From Actinomycetales bacterium (GTDB lineage Bacteria; Actinomycetota; Actinomycetes; Actinomycetales; Microbacteriaceae): DNA of 50,648 nucleotides. Every line of letters starts with the position of its first letter. Within the stretch, counting starts at the first letter, position 1. Below are positions 44,901-50,648 of the stretch, in pieces. The notes beneath the pieces were generated by a model that was given only the letters and a program-made list of their open reading frames with translations, had not been told where the DNA came from and searched no databases. A program made the translations under genes and the position numbers. The DNA lies in the NCBI GenBank assembly GCA_015655445.1, contig JAATFA010000064.1, forward strand, positions 1-50,648, written 5' to 3'.

Positions 44901-45479
44901 CTCACGGTCGCGCAGCTCGAGGCGCTCGCGACGGCGGGCGCGTTCGACGCGCTCGGACTCGGGCGCCGGGAGGCCCTGTGGGCGGCGGGGAACGCGGCGC
45001 AGGATCGGCCCGAGTTCCTGCCGCACAGCTTCGTGGCCGTGCAGCCGCCCCTCTTCGCGCTTCCCACCGAGCGCGAGCTGCTCTACTCGGACCTGTGGGC
45101 GACGGGCGTCTCGCCGGGCGACCATCCGCTGCGCCATGTGCGCGCCGAGCTCGACGCGCGCGGCGTGCTCCCGGCGGAGGCGCTGCGCACGGCCGAGGCG
45201 GGGCGTCGCATCGAGGTCGGCGGCGTCGTGACCCACCGGCAGCGGCCGGCGACGGCGAGCGGCATCACGTTCCTCAACATCGAGGACGAGACGGGGCTCG
45301 TCAACGTCATCTGCTCGGCGGGCATGTGGAGCCGCTACCGGCGCATCGTGCGCGACTCGCCCGCCCTCGTCGTCCGGGGGATGCTCGAGCGCAGCCCGGA
45401 GGGCGTGACGAACGTGCTCGCCGACGCGGCGGAGCCGCTCACGATCCCCGTCGGGACGCGCTCGCGCGACTTCCGCTGA
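41937..45479 (+). CDS. dnaE2: error-prone DNA polymerase DnaE2
   Basis: The 1180-residue C-family polymerase has an N-terminal PHP domain (PYAELHAHSSFSFLDGAS near 60, ALTDHDGLYGAV), the polymerase core QGRGSAANSAVCYVLGIT and EPDIDVDFDADRREE (near 456, two catalytic Asp), LGIHSGGMVLTDRPV, and a C-terminal OB fold GITFLNIEDETGLVNVI. DnaE2 makes damage-induced mutations with ImuA'/ImuB. Unusual is a Gly-rich insert of about 40 residues near 865-905 built from a duplicated 21-bp unit. AGGAGGAGA precedes the ATG. Confidence 0.95.
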   Translation: MGWSNPPIPWSEFERALSEGRRPGSPPVGADGGDSPAWSRKRTAYRAPRGIERPEHVVPYAELHAHSSFSFLDGASMPEELLEEAARLGLAGLALTDHDGLYGAVRLAEAAEAMGVPTIFGAELSLGLPSPQNGVADPAGSHLLVLARGQEGYHRLAGAITAAQLAGGEKGRPVYDLDDLAERAEGRWLVLTGCRKGAVRRALAAARSPERGGAAAGEELDRLVARFGRENVAVELFDHGAPLDSRVNDVLAALAAERGLPVVATGVVHYATPAQHPLATALAAVRARRSLDELDGWLPASGGAFLRSGAEMAERFARYPGAVARTAELAAELAFPLRRARPRLPRQEVPEGHTPMSWLRHRVWEGARERYGERLGEAHRARIEDELEVIEQKDFPGYFLIVHDIVSYARRNGILCQGRGSAANSAVCYVLGITAVDAIRYDLPFSRFLSALRDEEPDIDVDFDADRREEVIQYVYKKYGRNNAAQVANVITYRPKNAVRDMARALGHSPGQQDAWAKQVERWGALVESADHDIPPEVVGLAAHVLKFPRHLGIHSGGMVLTDRPVGEVVPIEHARMERRTVLQWEKDDCAWMGLVKFDLLGLGMLAALQYAFDLMHAATGERWDLATIPAEEPAVYDMLCRADAIGIFQVESRAQLGLLPRLRPRQYYDLAIQIALVRPGPIQGGAVHPFVRRKAGLDPIVYPHESLVPVLERTLGVPIFQEQLMQMAMTVGDCSGDDADLLRRAMGSKRGLERIESLREKLYAGMARHGITGELADELYGRIQAFASFGFAESHSLSFALLVYASAWIKLHYPAVFLAALLRAQPMGFYSPATLVADAERHGVEVRRPCIQRSGAHAGLEREDGERAGGARGGEGGMPGGAGGMPGGASGASGGTDGRPGAPVPPPLLAAATGIDSCLVSHDPAETPFDPDGPDESGAHRRDAGIAVRLGLAAVKGIGAAVAERIVAAREAAGPFRDLPDLVRRTGLTVAQLEALATAGAFDALGLGRREALWAAGNAAQDRPEFLPHSFVAVQPPLFALPTERELLYSDLWATGVSPGDHPLRHVRAELDARGVLPAEALRTAEAGRRIEVGGVVTHRQRPATASGITFLNIEDETGLVNVICSAGMWSRYRRIVRDSPALVVRGMLERSPEGVTNVLADAAEPLTIPVGTRSRDFR
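44564..44605 (+). repeat. two 21-bp tandem repeats inside dnaE2
   Basis: Units 44564-44584 and 44585-44605 differ at one base and encode GGMPGGA twice. Units are in frame (seven codons), so the polymerase frame is preserved. Confidence 0.88.
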
Positions 45480-45490
45480 GGCGACGCGCG

Positions 45491-45528
45491 GCGGATGTCC
45501 CGGCCCGGCGGGCGGCCGGGACCTCCGC
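45491..45528. terminator. candidate bidirectional terminator between dnaE2 and the helicase
   Basis: GTCCCGGCC (45497-45505) pairs with GGCCGGGAC (45514-45522) around an 8-base loop; GCGGA/TCCGC extends the stem across one mismatch. It lies between convergent stops with no U-tract. Confidence 0.5.
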
Positions 45529-45591
45529 GATGTCGGAGTCCCCCGCCCCACCCGGGACGTCCGGTGAGCCCGCCGCGTCCGGCGCGGGCCG

Positions 45592-47373
45592 TCATCCGCC
45601 GATGCGCCGGCGCAGCCAGTCGATGCGCGCCTGGAGCTGGGCCACCGAGGCGCGAGCGACCTCCGGGCCGCCGCAGATGCGCCGCACCTCGGCATGCACC
45701 ATCGCGTGCGGCTGCCCCGTCGCGCGCGCGTGGATCGACACGAGGGAGTTGAGCAGCGTGCGCTGCTCCTTGAGCGTGCGGTAGAGCGGAGCCGGCTCCT
45801 CCGCGGGGGGCTCGGGAGACTCGCGCTTGCGCTCGGCGACGCGGCGCGCCTGCCGCGCCTGCCGCGTCTTGAGCAGCTCGCTCACCTGCTCGGGCTCGAG
45901 CAGGCCGGGCAGGCCGAGGAAGTCCCACTCCTCGTCGGTCTCGGGGGCGACGAGCTGGCCGTACTCCACGCCGTCGTAGAGCACCTTCTCGAAGTCGGCC
46001 TCCGAGCCGAGGGCCTGCCACTCGTACTCGTAGGTGAGTCTCTCCGACGCGCTCTCGGACCGGTTGGCCTCCTCCACGAGGCCGTCCTCGAGGCCGTCCT
46101 CCGTCTGCTCGCGGTCGAGCGCGTGGTCGCGCTCGAGCTCGAGGGAGGAGGCGAGCGCGAGCAGCACGGGAACGCTCGGCAGGAACACGGACGCCGTCTC
46201 GCCGCGCCGGCGCGCGCGCACGAAGCGCCCGATCGCCTGCGCGAAGTACAGCGGCGTCGCAGCGCTCGTCGCGTACACGCCGACCGACAGGCGTGGCACG
46301 TCGACGCCCTCCGACACCATGCGCACGGCGACCATCCAGCGCGCGTCGCCGCGCGCGAACTCGGCGATGCGATCGCTCGAGGCCTTCTCGTCCGAGAGCA
46401 CGAGCGTGGGTCGTTCGCCCGTGATGCCCGCGAGCACGTCCGCGTATGCACGCGCGGCCTCCTGGTCGGAGGCGAGCACGAGCCCGCCCGCGTCGGGCAC
46501 GCTGTGCCGCACCTCGCTCAAGCGGCGGTCGGCCGAGCGCAGCACGGCGGGGATCCACTCGCCCTCGGGGTCGAGGGCCGCGCGCCACGCTTGAGCGGTG
46601 ACGTCCTTCGTGTCGGGCTGGCCGAGCCGCGCCTCCATCTCCTCGCCCATGCGCGTGCGCCAGCGCATGCGCCCCGCGTAGGAGAGGAAGAGCACGGGCC
46701 GCACGACGCCGTCCTCGAGCGCGCGCCCGTAGCCGTAGGAGTAGTCGGTCTGGGAGACGCGGATGCCGCGCTCGTCGCGCACGTAGCGCACGAAGGGGAT
46801 GGGCGCGGTGTCGGAGCGGAACGGAGTGCCGGTGAGCGAGAGGCGCCGCTCGGCGGGCTCGAACGCCTCCCGGATCGCGTCGCCCCAGCTGAGCGCGTCG
46901 CCGCCATGGTGCACCTCGTCGAGGATGACGAGGGTGCGGCCCGATTCGGTGAGGTCGCGGTGCACCGACGCCTTGACCGCGACCTGCGCGTAGGTCACCG
47001 CGACGCCGTGGAAGTGTCGCGCTGACCGCCCCTGCCGGTTCTCGAACCGCGGGTCGAGCCGGATGCCGATGCGGTGCGCGGCGTCGGCCCACTGCCGCTT
47101 GAGGTGCTCGGTCGGCGCGACGACCGTGACGCGGTCGATCGCGCGGCGGTGAAGGAGCTCGTAGGCGAGCCGGAGCGCGAACGTCGTCTTGCCGGACCCC
47201 GGCGTCGCCGCGACGAGGTAGTCCTTCGGCTCGGTGCGGAAGTACTGCTCGAGCGCCTCGGCCTGCCAGGCGCGCAAGCGGTCGGCGGTGCCGCGCGCGG
47301 CGCGCTCGGGGAACGACGGCGAGAGCCGCTCGGCCGCTCCCCCGCCGAAGAGCGAGAGCGCGGCGGAGTCCAT
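45592..47373 (-). CDS. superfamily 2 DEAD/DEAH-box helicase
   Basis: The 593-residue protein has motif I VAATPGSGKTTFALRLAYEL (near 57-70), DEVHHGGDALSWGD (motif II with DEVHH), LSLTGTPFRSD (motif III), and VSEGVDVPRL and QAIGRFVRARR (motifs V/VI). The fold resembles the UvrB/XPB-type helicase module. The C-terminal 150 residues are charged and without domain match. Role unknown; its place beside dnaE2 and dinB suggests DNA repair, which is inference. TAGCAT lies eight bases before the ATG. Confidence 0.9.
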   Translation of the reverse strand: MDSAALSLFGGGAAERLSPSFPERAARGTADRLRAWQAEALEQYFRTEPKDYLVAATPGSGKTTFALRLAYELLHRRAIDRVTVVAPTEHLKRQWADAAHRIGIRLDPRFENRQGRSARHFHGVAVTYAQVAVKASVHRDLTESGRTLVILDEVHHGGDALSWGDAIREAFEPAERRLSLTGTPFRSDTAPIPFVRYVRDERGIRVSQTDYSYGYGRALEDGVVRPVLFLSYAGRMRWRTRMGEEMEARLGQPDTKDVTAQAWRAALDPEGEWIPAVLRSADRRLSEVRHSVPDAGGLVLASDQEAARAYADVLAGITGERPTLVLSDEKASSDRIAEFARGDARWMVAVRMVSEGVDVPRLSVGVYATSAATPLYFAQAIGRFVRARRRGETASVFLPSVPVLLALASSLELERDHALDREQTEDGLEDGLVEEANRSESASERLTYEYEWQALGSEADFEKVLYDGVEYGQLVAPETDEEWDFLGLPGLLEPEQVSELLKTRQARQARRVAERKRESPEPPAEEPAPLYRTLKEQRTLLNSLVSIHARATGQPHAMVHAEVRRICGGPEVARASVAQLQARIDWLRRRIGG

Positions 47374-47384
47374 CGCATGCGATG
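47371..47384. repeat. 14-bp perfect palindrome over the helicase start codon
   Basis: CATCGCATGCGATG reads the same on both strands and includes the helicase ATG and the likely transcription start, so it could bind a dimeric regulator. It may also be chance. Confidence 0.55.
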
Positions 47385-47395
47385 CTACCCGTCGC

Positions 47396-47453
47396 CGAAG
47401 TGTGAGTTTGTGCGGGTTTCGGGTCCCCGAAACCCGCACAAACTCACACTTCG
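47396..47453. repeat. 28-bp perfect inverted repeat in the divergent helicase/permease spacer
   Basis: Arms 47396-47423 and 47426-47453 are perfectly complementary with two central bases. Outer sequence GAAGTGTGAGTTTGTGCGGG is unlike that of the palindromes at 28027 and 50474. It sits between two divergent genes, so it is not a normal terminator. Confidence 0.88.
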
Positions 47454-47505
47454 CGGAACCGCGCCGGGCCGGCGGCGGGAGCGGGGCGACCTAGACTCGC
47501 TCGAC

Positions 47506-48279
47506 GTGAGGCGATCCCGACCCGCGCTCGTCGCGCTGCGGCTCGCGGTGCTCGTGCTCGCGACCGCGCTCGCGATCGCGCCCCTCGCGTCCGTGCTCGC
47601 ACGCGCCGTGCTGCCCGGGCCCGGCGGGGGGCCGATCGAGGCGTTCACGGCGGTCCTGCGCGGCCCCGGGCTGCTCTGGCTCGGCAACAGCCTGCTCGTG
47701 TGCCTCTCGACCGTGCTCGCGACTCTCGTCGTCGGCGCCCCCGCCGCCTACGTGCTCGCGCGCGCCCGCGGCCGCCTCGTCTCCGCCTACGCGATCGCGC
47801 TCTTCGCTCTGCAGTCGGTGCCCGTCATCCTGCTGCTCGTGCCCCTCTTCGTGATCCTCGCGCGCGTCGGGCTCGTCGACGACCTGCAGGGGCTCGTCGT
47901 CGTCTACGTCGGCGTCTCCCTCGCCGTCGTGATCTGGATGCTCTCCGCGTCCGTGTCCACGATCCCGGTCGAGATCGAGGAGGCGGCCTGGCTCGACGGC
48001 AGCTCCGTGCTCGGCGGCTTCGTGCGGGTCGTGCTGCCCAACGCGCTTCCGGGCATCCTCTCGACCGCGATCTTCACGTTCCTCACCGCGTGGAACGAGT
48101 ACCTCGTCGCCGTCGTGTTCATCCGCTCGAGCGACGCGCTCACGCTCGCGATCGGCCTGCAGATGGCGCGCTCGCCCGCCCTCACGGTCGTCGTCATGCT
48201 TCCGCCCGTGCTCCTGTTCGCCGTGCTGCACCGCTACTTCTCCCTCGGCGGGATCGGCGGCTCGATCGCGGGACGGTGA
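47506..48279 (+). CDS. carbohydrate-type ABC transporter permease (MalG-like), orphan
   Basis: The 257-residue protein has six membrane helices and the EAA loop EIEEAAWLDGSSVLGGFVRV followed by VLPNALPGI, which contacts the ATPase. It is a MalG/UgpE-type permease for sugars or similar solutes. No partner permease, binding protein or ATPase is beside it. The GTG is preceded by no strong ribosome site; it starts 52 bases after a long palindrome. Alternative starts downstream cannot be ruled out. Confidence 0.82.
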   Translation: MRRSRPALVALRLAVLVLATALAIAPLASVLARAVLPGPGGGPIEAFTAVLRGPGLLWLGNSLLVCLSTVLATLVVGAPAAYVLARARGRLVSAYAIALFALQSVPVILLLVPLFVILARVGLVDDLQGLVVVYVGVSLAVVIWMLSASVSTIPVEIEEAAWLDGSSVLGGFVRVVLPNALPGILSTAIFTFLTAWNEYLVAVVFIRSSDALTLAIGLQMARSPALTVVVMLPPVLLFAVLHRYFSLGGIGGSIAGR

Positions 48280-48294
48280 CGCGAGCGCCCGACC

Positions 48295-49551
48295 CTACCC
48301 GCGGTGCCAGTCCTCGATCCAGCGCCGTGGGCGCTCCGCCGCGGGGTCGAGCAGCGCGGCCGGGCGCACGGCACCCGCTCCGAACCGCTCGGCGAGCGCG
48401 TCGAGCGCCTGCTCGGCGTCGCGCCAGGCCGCGTCGTCGTCCCACAGTGCGGGTGCTCCCCCGCCCGCGACGGAGAGCTGCTCCGCGCGCACGCCGAGCA
48501 GCCGCACGCGGTCGGTCGTGCCGCGCAGCTGCGCGTACAGGTCGCGCATCTCGGCGTAGATGCGGTGAGCGGAGTCGGTCGGCTCGGCGAGCGTGCGCGA
48601 CCGGGTGTAGGTCGTGAAGTCCGGCAGCCGGAACTTGAGCGACACCGTGCGTCCGACGAGGCCCGCCGCCCGCAGCCGCGAGCCAACGCGATGCGAGAGC
48701 CGCAGGAGCTCGCGGTGCACGGCCTCCTCGCCGACGATGTCCTCTCCGTAGGTGCGCTCGTTGCCGATGCTCTTCTCGAAGCGCGTCGTCGTCACGGGGC
48801 GGGGGTCCCGTCCGTGCGCGAGGTCGTGCAGCTTGCGGCCGCCGGCGGGGCCGATCCAGCCGACGAGGACGTCGAGCGGCGTCTGCGCGACGTCGCCGAT
48901 CGTCGAGAGCCCGAGCGACCGCAAACGGGCCTCCGTGCTCGCCCCGACGCCCCACAGGGCTGAGATCGGCAGCGGGTGCAGGAAGGCGAGCGTGTCGGCG
49001 GCGGGGACGACGAGGAGACCGTCGGGCTTCGCGCGGCTCGAGGCGAGCTTGGCGACGAACTTCGTCGACGCGACGCCGACGGAGATCGTGAGGCCCGTGT
49101 GCGCGAGCACGCGCTCCCGCAGCGCCGTCGCGATGCGCCACGGGGACCCGAAGAGCGTGCGCGCGCCCGCGACGTCGAGGAACGCCTCGTCGACGGAGAG
49201 CGGCTCGACGAGCGGTGTGACGTCGCGGAGCATGTCCATGACCTCGCGCGAGTAGCGCTCGTAGCGCTCGTAGTGCGGGGCGAGCACGACGGCGCCCGGG
49301 CATCGGCGCAGAGCGACCGCGAGCGGCATCGCCGAGTTGACCGCGTAGCGGCGCGCGACGTAGTTGGCGGCCGTGACGACGGAGCGCGGTCCCTCGTGGG
49401 CGACGATGACGGGCCGCTCGCGCAGCTCGGGACGGTCGAGCAGCTCGACGGAGGCGAAGAACGCGTCGAGGTCGACGTGCAGGATCGACGCGGCCGGGTC
49501 GTCGACCTCCTCCGTCGTGACCTGCCGGCCGCGGCCGTCCTGCTTGCTCAC
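48295..49551 (-). CDS. dinB: DNA polymerase IV (DinB, Y-family)
   Basis: The 418-residue protein has the catalytic HVDLDAFFASVE (Asp27) and SVDEAFLDV (Asp121/Glu122) of active Y-family polymerases, the thumb HhH-like region ISALWGVGASTEARLRSLGL and little-finger PVTTTRFEKSIGNERTYGED. DinB performs translesion synthesis. The last 60 residues are variable and include RLLGVRAEQLS. GACAAT ends six bases before the GTG. It is convergent with the ABC permease and divergent from the SGNH hydrolase. Confidence 0.95.
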   Translation of the reverse strand: MSKQDGRGRQVTTEEVDDPAASILHVDLDAFFASVELLDRPELRERPVIVAHEGPRSVVTAANYVARRYAVNSAMPLAVALRRCPGAVVLAPHYERYERYSREVMDMLRDVTPLVEPLSVDEAFLDVAGARTLFGSPWRIATALRERVLAHTGLTISVGVASTKFVAKLASSRAKPDGLLVVPAADTLAFLHPLPISALWGVGASTEARLRSLGLSTIGDVAQTPLDVLVGWIGPAGGRKLHDLAHGRDPRPVTTTRFEKSIGNERTYGEDIVGEEAVHRELLRLSHRVGSRLRAAGLVGRTVSLKFRLPDFTTYTRSRTLAEPTDSAHRIYAEMRDLYAQLRGTTDRVRLLGVRAEQLSVAGGGAPALWDDDAAWRDAEQALDALAERFGAGAVRPAALLDPAAERPRRWIEDWHRG

Positions 49552-49557
49552 GCGCCC

Positions 49558-49580
49558 ATTGTCGCAGTCGCCGCCGACGC
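49558..49580 (-). promoter_or_regulatory. candidate dinB promoter, weakly PafBC-like
   Basis: On the minus strand GCGTCGGCG (49580-49572), eight bases, then GACAAT (49563-49558). The upstream box keeps GTCGG but matches the consensus at only 6 of 9, close to what GC-rich background allows. Confidence 0.3.
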
Positions 49581-49619
49581 CCGACCGTGCCCGAGCTGGC
49601 GCGGCGGGCGGTCGTGCTG

Positions 49620-49625
49620 CAGGCT
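49620..49625 (+). promoter_or_regulatory. -10-like hexamer before the SGNH hydrolase
   Basis: CAGGCT ends six bases before the GTG at 49632, as at 31691-31696 before the P-loop gene. Confidence 0.3.
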
Positions 49626-49631
49626 GAGGAT

Positions 49632-50417
49632 GTGGCGCGATTGCATCCCTGGTCCCGGTACGTGGCCCTCGGCGACTCCTTCACCGAGGGCATCGGCGAT
49701 CCGGAGCCGGCGAGCCCGGGGGGTCACCGCGGCTGGGCGGATCGAGTGGCGGAGGTGCTCGCGGACCGCACCGAGGACTTCGCGTACGCGAACCTCGCCA
49801 TCCGCGGGAGGCTGCTCCAGCAGATCATCGACGAGCAGGTCGACGCGGCTCTCGACCTGCGTCCCGACCTCATCACGATCTCCGCCGGCGGCAATGACAT
49901 CATCCGCCCGGGGACCGATCCCGACGACCTCTCCGAGCGTTTCGAGGGCGCGGTGGAGCGGCTGCGTCGCGACAACGCGACGGTCGTGATCTTCACGGGG
50001 CCCGACGTGGGCCAGACGCCCGTGCTCAACCGCATCCGCGGCAAGGCGGCGATCTACAACGAGAACCTGCGCGCGATCGCCCAGAGGCACGACGCGATCG
50101 TCGCGGACATGTGGGCGCTGCGCGAGCTGCGCGACTCGCGGATGTGGGCGCCCGATCGGCTGCACTTCTCGCCCGTGGGCCACCACACGATCGCGATCGC
50201 GGTGCTCGCCGCGCTCGGCGTGGAGAACGACCTCGAGCCGTGGGTGCCCGAGCCCATGCGCCCGGTGCCGTGGCGGCAGGCGCGCGCGGAGGACCTCGGA
50301 TGGGCGCGGGAGTACCTCCTGCCGTGGATCGTGCGCCGGATCCGCCACCAGTCCTCGGGGGACGGTGTGCTCCCGAAGCGGCCGCAGCCGGGGCGCGTGC
50401 GCGAGGACGGGCGCTGA
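49632..50417 (+). CDS. SGNH/GDSL hydrolase
   Basis: From GTG 49632 the protein is 261 residues and starts VARLHPWSRYVALGDSFTEG, with block I GDSFTEG (Ser), ANLAIRGR (Gly), ISAGGNDI (Asn) and the late APDRLHFSPVGH (Asp and His): a complete SGNH set. There is no signal peptide. Such enzymes hydrolyse esters or remove acetyl groups from glycans; substrate unknown. This start fits the family N-terminus and the CAGGCT hexamer; a GTG at 49587 is possible. Confidence 0.88.
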   Translation: MARLHPWSRYVALGDSFTEGIGDPEPASPGGHRGWADRVAEVLADRTEDFAYANLAIRGRLLQQIIDEQVDAALDLRPDLITISAGGNDIIRPGTDPDDLSERFEGAVERLRRDNATVVIFTGPDVGQTPVLNRIRGKAAIYNENLRAIAQRHDAIVADMWALRELRDSRMWAPDRLHFSPVGHHTIAIAVLAALGVENDLEPWVPEPMRPVPWRQARAEDLGWAREYLLPWIVRRIRHQSSGDGVLPKRPQPGRVREDGR

Positions 50418-50473
50418 GCGTGCCGGCGGCATGACCCTCGCCCCCTCCTGTCCCCTTCCCCTCTCCCTCCTGT

Positions 50474-50538
50474 CGAGAGCGGCATAAGTGACACGCGCGC
50501 GCGGAATCCGCGCGCGCGTGTCACTTATGCCGCTCTCG
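50474..50538. repeat. 32-bp perfect inverted repeat after the SGNH hydrolase
   Basis: Arms 50474-50505 and 50507-50538 are perfectly complementary around one base. The core CATAAGTGACACGCGCG nearly matches the palindrome at 28027-28079. It could terminate the SGNH gene, though there is no U-tract; the last eight bases of its right arm are also the first of the tandem repeats. Confidence 0.9.
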
Positions 50539-50622
50539 CGCCGGTTCGGGCCGGCCCGCTCTCGCGCCGGTTCGGGCCGGCCCGCTCTCACGCCGGTTCG
50601 GGCCGGCCCGCTCTCGCGCCGG
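50531..50622. repeat. 26-bp tandem repeats, about 3.5 copies
   Basis: Units at 50531, 50557 and 50583 are identical except one base (CGCTCTCGCGCCGGTTCGGG then CCGGCC), and a partial fourth begins at 50609. The array is adjacent to and shares CGCTCTCG with the palindrome arm. No gene covers it; the remaining bases to 50648 hold nothing recognisable. Confidence 0.9.
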
Positions 50623-50648
50623 CCCGAACCGTGCCGCGGCGCGGCGCG

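Noticed and set aside
40215-45695. Very long open frame (over 1800 codons) antisense to imuB/dnaE2, and a similar one in another plus-strand frame
   Set aside because: The frames mirror the strong third-position GC bias of dnaE2; the translations are Arg/Ala/His-rich without any domain, and the sense gene is clear throughout.
50531-50622. Possible CRISPR array
   Set aside because: The 26-bp units are directly adjacent with no spacers and no cas gene is near.

Overview
The window is about 73% GC, densely coded, and carries actinobacterial hallmarks: a diheme-c qcrCAB/ctaE respiratory set, RbpA, the mycothiol ligase MshC, PafB/PafC, a Tat translocase beside HelY, and the ImuA'-ImuB-DnaE2 mutasome. 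Gene content and order point to a Microbacteriaceae-like actinobacterium. I cannot fix the genus.

Layout. 1-2718 (minus): the end of a ctaE-qcrC-qcrA-qcrB respiratory operon, with qcrB cut by the window edge. 2793-5609 (plus): trpD and a fused DhaK-DhaL ketose kinase. 5652-9126 is an accessory patch: a KduD-like SDR, an alpha/beta hydrolase, a truncated acetyltransferase in a 430-base gene-poor stretch, an intact GNAT and a Nudix hydrolase. 9123-14143: S9 peptidase, SDR, NfeD/SPFH membrane pair and a glycerophosphodiesterase. 14308-25716: rbpA, then a long minus-strand run HAD-trmI-FKBP-pafB-pafC-(membrane protein)-tatA-tatC-helY-lnt-ppm1 with mostly overlapping or very short junctions. 25820-30518: PAC2 protein, mshC, uppP, an M20 peptidase and a tRNA-Leu(GAG). 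30668-36726 is a second accessory patch: a PASTA protein, a lipoprotein, a P-loop protein, two 5'-truncated divergent gene remnants joined at about 33455, an HTH protein with an operator-like inverted repeat at its start, an amine oxidase that appears circularly permuted, and a Pr6Pr-type membrane protein. 36736-49551 is rich in DNA repair: udgX and an SRAP/HMCES gene (divergent), rlmA, imuA'-imuB-dnaE2, an SF2 helicase and dinB. The window ends with an SGNH hydrolase, a 32-bp perfect palindrome and 26-bp tandem repeats.

How it fits together. PafB/PafC are known in mycobacteria as the activators of the LexA-independent DNA-damage response. Sequences resembling their promoter (TTGTCRGTG-N8-TANNNT) lie directly before the SRAP gene and imuA'. 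A LexA-type SOS box overlaps the imuA' transcription start. Together with udgX and dinB the window therefore holds both a damage regulator and several of its likely targets. A recurrent -10-like hexamer six bases before a start codon (at least 12 genes) suggests that leaderless mRNAs are common here. The most unusual protein is the Tat-lipoprotein amine oxidase at 34618-36000, in which the motif block that normally ends the family comes before the FAD-binding Rossmann motif.
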